From Saccharicrinis sp963675435 (GTDB lineage: Bacteria; Bacteroidota; Bacteroidia; Bacteroidales; Marinilabiliaceae), in assembly GCA_963675435.1 (NCBI GenBank), contig OY776216.1:3782001-3846000 (forward strand): a stretch of 64,000 bases of DNA, written 5' to 3'. The first letter of the stretch is position 1; every line of letters begins with the position of its first letter. The notes beneath the pieces were generated by a model. That model had not been told where the DNA came from and did not search any database. It was given only the letters and a program-made list of their open reading frames with translations. Positions 53,781 through 62,048 of this stretch are shown one piece after another. The position numbers and the translations under genes were made by a program.

Positions 53781-56720
53781 ATGCGCGCTAAACATTTTAT
53801 TGCGATTTTATTTCTATTCTTCGGAATAACAACCAATGCTCAAAACACTTATTTTCAACAAGAAGTAAACTACACCATTCATGTAAGTTTAAATGATCAA
53901 AAGCATTTTTTAAACGGAAATGTGGAAATGGAATATGTTAACCATTCACCCGATGAGCTTTCTTATATATGGATTCACCTTTGGCCCAATGCATACGCCA
54001 GCAACGAAACAGCGTTGGGAAAAGAAAAATTAAAAGATAGTCCTTTTTCAACTATTTTAGAAAGGGAAGAAACCAGAGGTTATATCGACTCTTTGAATTT
54101 TACTTCCGGTTCAAAAAAGCTGGATTGGGAATTTCACCCAAAGCATACAGATATTTGCAAGGTTGTATTACCCAACACACTTAAACCAGGAGAATCCATT
54201 ACAATAAATACGCCTTTCCGCGTAAAAATACCCGATGGTGAAATTTCCCGTTTAGGACACAGCAAACAGATTTATTCCATAACTCAGTGGTATCCCAAAC
54301 CAGCAGTTTATGACCAATATGGCTGGCATGAAATGCCTTATCTTGATATGGGAGAATTTTTCTCTGAGTTTGGTTCCTTTGATGTTTACATCACTGTTCC
54401 TGAAAATTACAGAGTTGCTGCAACCGGAGTGCTACATAACGAAGCTGAAAAAGTCTGGTTAGATTCACTCTCTAACATTAATCCGGAGGATCAGGACTTA
54501 GAAAAAACTGCTCCATCGGCCAATAAAACAAAAACATTACATTTCAGCGAAAATCGTGTTCATGATTTTGCATGGTTTGCCGATAAAAATTATCATGTTC
54601 AAAAAAGTAGGGTATCACTACCCAATGGGAAAGACGTTACAACATGGACCTTCTTTTCTGATAAAAACAAACAAACATGGATGAATGCTACATCTTATGT
54701 AGACGATGCTGTTTTTTACTATTCAAAATGGAACGGAAACTATCCTTATAAAAATTGTACCGCTGTTGAAGGACCTTTAACTGCAGGTGGAGGAATGGAA
54801 TACCCTGGTATCACAGTTATTGGTGAATTCAAAAATACATTACAACTGGAAGAAGTAATTATGCATGAAGTGGGTCATAACTGGTTTTACGGTTTTCTGG
54901 CAAGTAACGAACGTCGTTATCCTTATATGGATGAAGGTGTTAACTCTGCTAACGAACAACGTTACATGACTAAAAAATACCCCAATTATACACTAAGTAA
55001 TTATTTAAACAATGAAAAATTAGGCCATCTATTGGGTGTGGATAAAGTATCTTACCGCCAACTAAAAGAGTTGATGTATTCTCTTAATGAAAAACGAAAT
55101 TACGATCAACCCATTAATCTACATTCTACTGAGTACACTGAAAATAATTATGGGTCAATTGTATATGCAAAATCGGCCAATATGTTCAATCATTTACGCC
55201 AGTATTTAGGTAATGATGTTTACGATAGTATTTTTCATAACTATTATAAAAAACACGTATTTCAACATGTGTATCCTAACGATTTGGAGAATGCTTTTAA
55301 AGAAGGTACCAACAAAAATCTGGATTGGTTTTTCCGTGATTGGCTTGAAACTACAAAACATGCTGATTATGCCCTAAAAAAGAGCAAGGGCACACAGGTA
55401 TTGGTAAGAAATTCTGGTCCTGTAAATTCACCATTTTTAGTTGAAGCAGTTAAAGACTCTGTTGTTACTGCACAAAAATGGGTTGATGGATTTGACGGTA
55501 AAGAATGGATTGATTTAGGAACAAGCAATTATGATCATGTATTTATTGATAGGGAAAACAAAACCTATGATTTTGACAGGCATAATAATTACCTAAAAAC
55601 AAAAGGTTTATGCAAGAAAACTGAACCTGTTAAATTCAAATTTGGAACCGGATTAGATTTCACAGATCAAACAGAAGTGTATTATGTTCCCTTTGTAACA
55701 TACACGGTTCCGGGTGGTTTTATGCCAGGAATCAAATTTCACAATAAAACACCATTCCAAAAACAGGTTGAGTATGATATCACACCAATGTATAGTTTTA
55801 AATCGGACTTATTTGCTGGTTCAGGGAAAATAAACTTTTTCATTCCTTTGCAAAGTAGTTTTATCCGCAATGTATATATAAACACAACAGCCTTACAATA
55901 CGCTGCTATATATGATAACTCTATTCAAAAATTGGGTACTAAACTTAAATTTGAATTTCGCGATCCCGTAAATAATAATCATGAGTTTTACTTCTACTCC
56001 AATGCTACCTATGCCACACGAATGGAAGATATTACTTACAATAACCCAAACCCGGACTTTAACTTCTATTTGAACAACGGATTACAGTATAAAAATATTT
56101 CGGCACGTTTCCCGATGGATATATTTGCTGATATTGAAACCACATCAGATTTTACTCGAATCACTTTTAATGCAGATTTTAAAATAGGTATAGCTCGTAA
56201 TAAAAACTTATTTATCCATTTTAATTCCCGCAATTTTATTGGTGATGGTCCTCAATATATGTTTTTCAGAAACCAACTTATGGGTACCAACGGAGTTACT
56301 GATTATAAATACGACAATATATTCTACGATCGTTTTAAAGGATCTGCAAAATACAATGGAGCTCAATTTGTTAATGATGGTGGCGGATTTAGTGTATCCT
56401 CTCCGGAAGGTTTTTCTAACTCATGGATGAACACTTTAAATCTGAGTTATTCATTAAACAGTGCCATTCGTCCATACATAAATACTGCAATTTACGAGTC
56501 TTTAAACAAGGAATCTCGTTTTGCATGCGAAGCCGGATTTAGACTTGGAATACGGGACATTGCAGAGGTATACTTTCCATTATATTATACAAATACGGGT
56601 TTTGGTAATGCCATTAAAGATAATTACAACATCTACAATGATTATAAACTAAACATACGTTTAATGCTAAATATCAACAAAATGAATCTATTTGATCTAC
56701 GTAATATGATTCCTTATTAA
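53781..56720 (+). CDS. M1-family (aminopeptidase N-like) metallopeptidase, exported
   Basis: A 979-residue exported zinc peptidase. After the signal peptide (LFLFFGITTNAQ) comes the N-terminal saddle domain (FQQEVNYTIHVSLNDQKHFL). The exopeptidase motif GGGMEYPGIT (a GAMEN variant) precedes the zinc site HEVGH (His362, Glu363, His366), with the third ligand Glu385 in MDEGVN. The spacing HExxH-x18-E is exact. Residues about 480-620 are a shortened helical part. The last 350 residues are beta-rich (KFGTGLDFTDQTEVYYVPFV ... LRNMIPY) and resemble an outer-membrane-type beta structure. This large-C-terminal form is common in Bacteroidota. It is monocistronic with a terminator at 56769. Confidence 0.9.
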   Translation: MRAKHFIAILFLFFGITTNAQNTYFQQEVNYTIHVSLNDQKHFLNGNVEMEYVNHSPDELSYIWIHLWPNAYASNETALGKEKLKDSPFSTILEREETRGYIDSLNFTSGSKKLDWEFHPKHTDICKVVLPNTLKPGESITINTPFRVKIPDGEISRLGHSKQIYSITQWYPKPAVYDQYGWHEMPYLDMGEFFSEFGSFDVYITVPENYRVAATGVLHNEAEKVWLDSLSNINPEDQDLEKTAPSANKTKTLHFSENRVHDFAWFADKNYHVQKSRVSLPNGKDVTTWTFFSDKNKQTWMNATSYVDDAVFYYSKWNGNYPYKNCTAVEGPLTAGGGMEYPGITVIGEFKNTLQLEEVIMHEVGHNWFYGFLASNERRYPYMDEGVNSANEQRYMTKKYPNYTLSNYLNNEKLGHLLGVDKVSYRQLKELMYSLNEKRNYDQPINLHSTEYTENNYGSIVYAKSANMFNHLRQYLGNDVYDSIFHNYYKKHVFQHVYPNDLENAFKEGTNKNLDWFFRDWLETTKHADYALKKSKGTQVLVRNSGPVNSPFLVEAVKDSVVTAQKWVDGFDGKEWIDLGTSNYDHVFIDRENKTYDFDRHNNYLKTKGLCKKTEPVKFKFGTGLDFTDQTEVYYVPFVTYTVPGGFMPGIKFHNKTPFQKQVEYDITPMYSFKSDLFAGSGKINFFIPLQSSFIRNVYINTTALQYAAIYDNSIQKLGTKLKFEFRDPVNNNHEFYFYSNATYATRMEDITYNNPNPDFNFYLNNGLQYKNISARFPMDIFADIETTSDFTRITFNADFKIGIARNKNLFIHFNSRNFIGDGPQYMFFRNQLMGTNGVTDYKYDNIFYDRFKGSAKYNGAQFVNDGGGFSVSSPEGFSNSWMNTLNLSYSLNSAIRPYINTAIYESLNKESRFACEAGFRLGIRDIAEVYFPLYYTNTGFGNAIKDNYNIYNDYKLNIRLMLNINKMNLFDLRNMIPY

Positions 56721-56768
56721 GATTATATTTATAAACATCACAATGATGTTAGGCAAAGTATATATAAA

Positions 56769-56802
56769 GAAAATCCTCGTTTATTTTTAAGCGAGGATTT
56801 TC
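56769..56802 (+). terminator. Terminator of the M1 peptidase gene
   Basis: GAAAATCCTCG (56769-56779) pairs perfectly with CGAGGATTTTC (56792-56802). The tail TATTATAT is weak in T, but the stem is strong and well placed. Confidence 0.7.
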
Positions 56803-56894
56803 TATTATATTAAAATCGTACTGTTGCAAGTTTATGACTGGTGGTTCATCAACCTTTCTACACAACATTCACCATACTTTTACTACTTGAAAAA

Positions 56895-57995
56895 TCATTC
56901 CTCAATTATAGAGTTCTTCACTTCTATCTGAGTATCCGAATGCATTGATATTTGCGGATAAACAGAGTACCATGAACCTCCTAAATTTCCTTTTATATAA
57001 GAATCCTCTATAACAATATTACCGGTATGATCATTGGTTACAAAAAACACTCCTGAACCATAGGCTTTCACTTCGTTTTGAGCAATTTTACATCCTAATA
57101 ATTTTAATGTCATGGTATTGCCGTCGTTGTATATAGCACCTCCACTTCCGCCCCCTGGAGTTCCTTGCTGGGCAGGATTTCCTCCATTACCAATAGCCTC
57201 GTTATGCGAAAACAAACAATTAATAAACGTCCATGAAACACCAATACTACTAACTGCACCTCCATTTGATCCTATATTTCCAAACCCTTCTTCTCCCCCA
57301 AAAGTTGAATTAACTACATAAACAGGTTTATTTTTATATTGACTAAAAACTCTCAAAGCTCCACCACCAACATCAGGCCCCTGGCCAATGCATCTGTTAT
57401 TAAAAAACCTGCAATTCACAATTTTTAATCTTCCACCCCGAACCCAAACTGCTCCTCCTCCATCATATTCTGTTTCAGAAATAGAGTTTCCATCACTAAA
57501 AGTGATATTCTGAAGTGTTAATCTGGGATATTCCTGATTTTGACAGTGAGAAGTAGTCCAAACTAATTTAGGATCACAGGTGTTCATATACAAGATTCTA
57601 CGTTCACCCATTCCACTTAAGGTAACCAACCCTCCTCCATCAATAACAACATCCTCACTTGCATTATTAAATATTTGAGCAGTCTCAGTCATCTCAATGG
57701 TAAAAGGTTCATCCCCTCCATTAAAAACAATAATGCCTCCCTGTGCAATAGCGTGAACCACTTCTTCACAAGTGCAACTTTCTGGAGTTCCGGTTCCAAT
57801 AATATAATCAGGATTTGAAATATCCTCAGGCAGAGCTTCCTCAGGAATGGAATAATTACCTTCAGAATATCCTGCTGCAGGACCATATTCTGGGTTAGAT
57901 AAAGGATTAAAAAAATCATCAGATTCATTATCCGATGAGCATCTAATAAAACATATACTTAGGAACAGTACTAATAGTAGCTCAATCTTTCTCAT
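56895..57995 (-). CDS. Lipoprotein with right-handed parallel beta-helix
   Basis: A 366-residue lipoprotein (lipobox LSICFIRC). After an acidic segment, residues about 65-366 show a repeating pattern of short strands. Examples: IVFNGGDEPFTIEM, DVVIDGGGLVTLSG, RLTLQNITFSDGNSI, LKIVNCRFFNNRCIG, VYVVNSTFGGEEGFG, WTFINCLFSHNEAIGN, LKLLGCKIAQNEVKA and IVIEDSYIKGN. These are beta-helix coils with N/D ladders, as in pectate-lyase-like folds and polymorphic membrane proteins. No catalytic Asp/His set of a known lyase or GH28 is obvious. It may bind or cleave a surface polysaccharide; function not assigned. An acidic Asp/Glu-rich start after the Cys fits export to the cell surface. Confidence 0.75.
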   Translation of the reverse strand: MRKIELLLVLFLSICFIRCSSDNESDDFFNPLSNPEYGPAAGYSEGNYSIPEEALPEDISNPDYIIGTGTPESCTCEEVVHAIAQGGIIVFNGGDEPFTIEMTETAQIFNNASEDVVIDGGGLVTLSGMGERRILYMNTCDPKLVWTTSHCQNQEYPRLTLQNITFSDGNSISETEYDGGGAVWVRGGRLKIVNCRFFNNRCIGQGPDVGGGALRVFSQYKNKPVYVVNSTFGGEEGFGNIGSNGGAVSSIGVSWTFINCLFSHNEAIGNGGNPAQQGTPGGGSGGAIYNDGNTMTLKLLGCKIAQNEVKAYGSGVFFVTNDHTGNIVIEDSYIKGNLGGSWYSVYPQISMHSDTQIEVKNSIIEE

Positions 57996-58073
57996 TGATT
58001 TAAATTATTTATTGAATACTTGTAGTAGTTCCAGGCCTGCTAAAATTACGTAAATAAATTACTTTTATTGTAT

Positions 58074-58331
58074 TAACCCGAGTTCGATTAAAATTAAAGA
58101 GCTCAGATTTTAGTAAAATGCTGATATACAAGGCAAATTCTTTTTTGCATAGCGAGCTATGGTAGAAGAATTTAACGAAGTAGATTAGTATTTTAATAGA
58201 AAGCCACATATAAACAACAATTTTCTGCTTCATATTTGTTTGACATAGCCCGCTATGACTTCACAAATATTCATTGAAACTCATTATTTATAAGCGGTCT
58301 GAGCCAATAATTTTATATCGAACTCGGGTTA
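58074..58331. mobile_element. MITE-like non-coding element, copy 2 (258 bp)
   Basis: Same orientation as copy 1 at 46824-47080, with the same 14-bp inverted ends (TAACCCGAGTTCGA/TCGAACTCGGGTTA). Five substitutions and one extra T separate the copies (about 98% identity). One change, A to G in the first hairpin, still pairs as G-U. It lies between a beta-helix gene and the small Cys-rich gene, 67 bases before that gene's ATG. A short minus-strand frame at 58009-58233 runs through it and is not a gene. Confidence 0.85.
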
Positions 58332-58398
58332 TTACAGACATTGTTATCTAAATTAAAAAAGGAATAGTTACTTTTGCCGTAAATAAATAAAATAAACA

Positions 58399-58581
58399 AT
58401 GGAGAAAAATTTTGCTCATAAATGTTTTGTTTGTGGAAAGCAATTGAACGAGATTAAAAACAGTAATGCCGTAACAAACCTTCCTGTTTGTGATGATTGT
58501 ATAGGAACTGATAAAGAAAAACAAAAAGAAAAAGAAGCTTTGGATTCATTAGCAGATGGCTTTGTTTGTGGATGCATATAA
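58399..58581 (+). CDS. Small Cys-rich (zinc-ribbon-like) protein
   Basis: A 60-residue protein: MEKNFAHKCFVCGKQLNEIK, then NSNAVTNLPVCDDCIG, a charged helix (KEKQKEKEALDSL) and the ending FVCGCI. Two CxxC pairs (CFVC, CDDC) are spaced by about 22 residues, as in metal-binding zinc ribbons; two more Cys are at the end. A TACTTTTG box at 58369-58376 lies 22 bases upstream. No family name is assigned. The codon use and regular Cys spacing support a real gene. Confidence 0.65.
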   Translation: MEKNFAHKCFVCGKQLNEIKNSNAVTNLPVCDDCIGTDKEKQKEKEALDSLADGFVCGCI

Positions 58582-58692
58582 TCAATCATACAAATGTTAG
58601 CCAATAATCCTCTTTTTCAAGTCAGTAATAAAATATGTACAACTAATAATTCTTCATTTATTACATTAATAAAATAAGATTCAATTAAATAT

Positions 58693-60564
58693 ATGTCTGT
58701 TAATTACTTATCCGTAGAAAACCTCACACACCATTATGGTGATGTACGATTATTCGACAATTTAAATTTTGGTATATCAGAAGGTGAAAAAGTTGGTTTA
58801 ATTGCACGTAATGGAACGGGTAAAACTACGCTACTAAATATTTTAGCTCAGATTTTACCTTCCGACTCCGGTTCTGTTATTTACCGTAAAGGTATCACCA
58901 TTGGTTACCTACCTCAGTTACCAGAGGTTAATGATACGAATACAGTAATTGAAGAAATTTTTGAATCGGAAAACCCTCAGGTTATTGCAATTAAAGCCTA
59001 TGAACAAGCTCTTGAAAGTGGTGACCATGAAGAATTGGGACATTTAATTGAAGAATTGGATAAGCTGGGGGCCTGGGATTTTGAAGCTCGTATAAAGCAA
59101 ATTCTTACGCAGCTTAAAATCACTAAGTTCGATCAACTTATTGGTCAGCTTTCCGGTGGTCAAAAAAAGAGAGTGGCTCTTGCACATATATTAATAAGCG
59201 AACCTGACTTTTTAATTCTGGATGAGCCTACTAACCATCTTGATCTTGAAATGATAGAATGGCTTGAGGATTTTATGTCACGCTCAAAAGCTACACTTTT
59301 AATGGTTACTCACGACAGATATTTTCTGGATAGAGTATGTAACGAGATTTTCGAATTAGCGGATCAAACACTTTATCATTACAAAGGTAATTACCAGTAT
59401 TTTCTTGAAAAAAGAGAAGAAAGAATCTCAACTCATAATGCACAGGTAGAAAAGGCGAAAAACCTTTTAAAAACAGAGCAAGATTGGATGAATCGTATGC
59501 CTCAGGCTCGGGGAACTAAAGCCAAATACCGTGTGGATGCCTTTGATGACTTAAAGAAAAGAGCCCATAGCGGAATTCAGGAACAAAGTATAAACCTTGA
59601 TATTAAAGCTGCCCGATTGGGTAAAAAAATCATTGAGTGTTTTAATGTTTCAAAGGCATTTGGAGACTTGAAGATATTGGATGATTTCAATTACAAATTT
59701 GCTCAGGGTGAAAAAGTTGGGATCATAGGTAAAAACGGAACGGGTAAATCAACCTTTCTGAACACCATTACTGGAGCTTTAGAACCAGATTCCGGACATC
59801 TTGAAACAGGTGAAACCGTAGTGGTTGGATACTATCGTCAGGATGGAATGAAAATAGAAGATGATAAAAAAGTAATTGATGTAATTGCCGATATATCAGA
59901 GAACATTACGTTGGGTAGCGGTAACTCAATGAGTCCAGCTCAATTCCTTCGTCACTTTTTGTTTCCAAACGAAATGCACTATGTGCAGGTTGAAAAATTA
60001 AGCGGTGGAGAAAAGAAACGTTTGTATCTGATGACGGTTTTGATGAAAAACCCAAACTTCCTGATTCTGGATGAGCCAACCAACGACCTGGATATTTTTA
60101 CGCTTAACCTTTTGGAAGAATACCTGCAAAACTTTAAAGGCTGCGTGGTTATTGTATCACATGACAGATATTTCATGGATAAGATTGTTGATCACTTATT
60201 TGTTTTTGAAGGACAAGGTGTTATTAAGGATTTCCCGGGGAATTATTCTATCTACCATGATTTTAAAATAGAAGAAGAAAAGGAAAAACGTAAAGTTGAG
60301 AAAGAGAAAAAAGAACCCGTTATAAAAGATAAACCCAAAGACAAACCTAAGAAGCTTTCATTTAAAGAAAAGAAAGAAATGGAGCAATTAGAGGTTGATA
60401 TGGAAAATCTGAACACAGAGAAAGAAAACATTGAAAACGAGTTAAATTCAGGCTCTTTAAGTCCTGAAGAAATTGGAGATAAAGCCAAACGCTTAAATGA
60501 AATTATTGAATTTTTGGATGAAAAAGAAATGCGTTGGTTAGAATTAAGTGAGATAGAAGGGTAA
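58693..60564 (+). CDS. ABC-F family ATPase (Uup-like)
   Basis: A 623-residue cytoplasmic protein with two ABC ATPase domains and no membrane segment, so an ABC-F translation factor and not a transporter. The first Walker A is LIARNGTGKTTLLNILAQ near residue 38, with signature QLSGGQKKRVALAH. The second Walker A is IIGKNGTGKSTFLNTITG near 347, with signature KLSGGEKKRLYLM. Both Walker B motifs (LILDEPTNHLDLE, LILDEPTNDLDIF) are present. The inter-domain linker is about residues 230-310 and a C-terminal coiled coil (about 540-623, KEMEQLEVDMENLNTEKENI) is typical of Uup. Uup acts on the ribosome and in genome stability in E. coli. Confidence 0.93.
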   Translation: MSVNYLSVENLTHHYGDVRLFDNLNFGISEGEKVGLIARNGTGKTTLLNILAQILPSDSGSVIYRKGITIGYLPQLPEVNDTNTVIEEIFESENPQVIAIKAYEQALESGDHEELGHLIEELDKLGAWDFEARIKQILTQLKITKFDQLIGQLSGGQKKRVALAHILISEPDFLILDEPTNHLDLEMIEWLEDFMSRSKATLLMVTHDRYFLDRVCNEIFELADQTLYHYKGNYQYFLEKREERISTHNAQVEKAKNLLKTEQDWMNRMPQARGTKAKYRVDAFDDLKKRAHSGIQEQSINLDIKAARLGKKIIECFNVSKAFGDLKILDDFNYKFAQGEKVGIIGKNGTGKSTFLNTITGALEPDSGHLETGETVVVGYYRQDGMKIEDDKKVIDVIADISENITLGSGNSMSPAQFLRHFLFPNEMHYVQVEKLSGGEKKRLYLMTVLMKNPNFLILDEPTNDLDIFTLNLLEEYLQNFKGCVVIVSHDRYFMDKIVDHLFVFEGQGVIKDFPGNYSIYHDFKIEEEKEKRKVEKEKKEPVIKDKPKDKPKKLSFKEKKEMEQLEVDMENLNTEKENIENELNSGSLSPEEIGDKAKRLNEIIEFLDEKEMRWLELSEIEG

Positions 60565-60940
60565 GCAATTGATAATGTAGATTTCCATACTACAATTAGT
60601 ATATAAACTCCCATATTGAATATGATAGGCTGAAAGCCAATATCATCATAACAAGGGGCAATCGCCCCTTGTACATTACCATCTCCAGAATCTCAGACTG
60701 TAAGTCTGAAACCATGTCTGCATATGATGAATACCGTATGTATTAATCAAGACTTAATCCTAATTTGAGAACCTTGTGAACTAAGCTCTTGTCATTATTC
60801 AATGACCCAACAATCAGCTACAATTATGAATTAAATCATATTTCATTTTTTGCTAGTTATAAATTATCACCGGTAGGTGTCAATTTATTTCTAACAATAA
60901 TCAGCAAGCATATTTTTAAATAATTTTATAACAATATATT
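60565..60940. other. Gene-free spacer before the phenylalanine operon
   Basis: Holds the three-hairpin cluster at 60622-60709 (separate entry). The rest (60710-60940) is AT-rich without structure or reading frame that I can support. It ends in the leader promoter. Confidence 0.6.
60622..60709. repeat. Three consecutive short palindromes
   Basis: Hairpins: GGC-TGAAA-GCC at 60628-60638, inside AT-rich arms; ACAAGGGGC-AATC-GCCCCTTGT at 60651-60672; and TCAGACT-GTA-AGTCTGA at 60693-60709. The first and third share an apex of the CTGnAAG kind. They look like members of an interspersed palindromic family. Confidence 0.6.
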
Positions 60941-60970
60941 TTTATTACAAATTTATTTATACTACATTTG
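60941..60970 (+). promoter_or_regulatory. Promoter of the pheA leader
   Basis: TACATTTG at 60963-60970 fits the -7 consensus and is identical to the box of the threonine leader. Exactly 18 bases upstream stands TTTA, one base from TTTG. The predicted start is near 60977, about 18 bases before the leader ATG. Confidence 0.7.
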
Positions 60971-60994
60971 CCATTGTTAAATAAACGACGAGAA

Positions 60995-61072
60995 ATGACC
61001 CACGTAGTATTCTTTTATAGCTTTTACTTTTACTTTTTTGGATTTAGCAATCAAAAAGAGGTGGGTTTGTAG
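60995..61072 (+). CDS. pheL: Phenylalanine operon leader peptide (25 residues, seven Phe)
   Basis: ATG at 60995 to TAG at 61072. The run VVFFYSFYFYFFGF holds seven Phe and three Tyr within 14 codons. It sits directly upstream of an antiterminator/terminator pair and pheA, so it senses charged tRNA-Phe (and perhaps tRNA-Tyr). The symbol is by analogy to enterobacterial pheL. Confidence 0.9.
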   Translation: MTHVVFFYSFYFYFFGFSNQKEVGL

Positions 61073-61127
61073 TATATAAATTTTTAAAGAAATTTAAAGT
61101 CCCACCTCATAGAGGTGGGACTTTTTT
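61058..61127 (+). terminator. Attenuator of the phenylalanine operon (antiterminator plus terminator)
   Basis: Terminator: AGTCCCACCTC (61098-61108) pairs with GAGGTGGGACT (61112-61122), loop ATA, T tract to 61127. Competing antiterminator: GAGGTGGG inside the leader (61058-61065) pairs with CCCACCTC (61101-61108). A ribosome stalled at Phe codons leaves 61058-61065 free and blocks the terminator. One that reaches the stop codon covers it. Confidence 0.93.
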
Positions 61128-61141
61128 ATTATATAGATATA

Positions 61142-62047
61142 ATGAATAAAATTAAACAAGTAGCTATTCAGGGAGGAGCCGGATCAAATCATGAAATTGC
61201 AGCAAAAGCATTTTTCAATACCGAAAATTTAGAAATGGTTCCCTGTCAAACTTTCGAAGAGCTGTTTGAAACCATTAAAAAGGACAATACCATATACGGC
61301 ATTATGGCTATTGAAAATACTTTGGTTGGAAGCATCTTAAAGAACTATACCTTATTAAAGGATTCAGGACTTGTAATTATTGGAGAATACAAATTACGCA
61401 TTAAACATCAGCTACTTGCTTTACCGGGACAAAAGATTGAAGATATCACTGAAGTTCATTCTCACCCAATGGCTTTAGCTCAATGCGAAGAGTTTTTGAA
61501 AAAACATCCTCACATTAAAATGATTGCTTCTGACGATACTGCTTTTAGTGCTGAATGGGTTCAGAAAAACCAGTTAAAAGGCATTGCCGCCATAGCTCCT
61601 GAATTGGCTGCCAAACATTACAGTTTAGAAATTTTGGCCAGAGATATTGAAACGAACAAAAGGAACTTTACCCGCTTTTTAATTATCTCAGATAAGGGCA
61701 AAACTGAAGTGGAGGATCTATTGGTAAAAAACCAGGTAAATAAATCATCATTAGTTTTTTCTCTTCCCCACTCAGAAGGCAGCCTTTCTCAAGTTTTGTC
61801 AATTTTAGCTTTCTACAATATTAACTTATCTAAAATTCAGTCGTTACCTGTTGTTGGGCATGAATGGGAATACTTATTTTACATCGATTTAGTTTTTGAT
61901 GATTACAACAGATATCTACAATCACTTGATGCAATTCGTCCTTTAATTAGCAAATTAAAAATATTGGGAGAATATCATGTAGGTAAAAGATCGTACGATA
62001 CCATTAGTAACGACAACAGACCATTATCAGAACAAAAAACTTTTTAA
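61142..62047 (+). CDS. pheA: Prephenate dehydratase
   Basis: A 301-residue cytoplasmic enzyme converting prephenate to phenylpyruvate. Start chosen at 61142 (MNKIKQVAIQGGAGS), since an in-frame ATG at 61115 lies in the terminator stem. Catalytic domain (about 1-185): YGIMAIENTLVGSILKNY and the TRF motif in NFTRFLIISDK near residue 176. The ACT domain (about 200-280) begins SLVFSLPHSEGSLSQVLSIL. The usual ESRP motif reads KIQSLP and the GALV motif reads GSLS, so phenylalanine feedback may differ from the E. coli type. It is the first gene of a pheA-aminotransferase-DAHP synthase operon under attenuation. Confidence 0.93.
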   Translation: MNKIKQVAIQGGAGSNHEIAAKAFFNTENLEMVPCQTFEELFETIKKDNTIYGIMAIENTLVGSILKNYTLLKDSGLVIIGEYKLRIKHQLLALPGQKIEDITEVHSHPMALAQCEEFLKKHPHIKMIASDDTAFSAEWVQKNQLKGIAAIAPELAAKHYSLEILARDIETNKRNFTRFLIISDKGKTEVEDLLVKNQVNKSSLVFSLPHSEGSLSQVLSILAFYNINLSKIQSLPVVGHEWEYLFYIDLVFDDYNRYLQSLDAIRPLISKLKILGEYHVGKRSYDTISNDNRPLSEQKTF

Positions 62048-62048
62048 A

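Noticed and set aside
58009..58233. 74-codon minus-strand frame
   Set aside because: Lies mostly inside MITE copy 2; copy 1 does not preserve an equivalent frame of this length.
61115..61141. Upstream ATG extending pheA by nine codons
   Set aside because: The codon lies in the right arm of the terminator, and the added residues (MGLFYYIDI) come from the T tract region.
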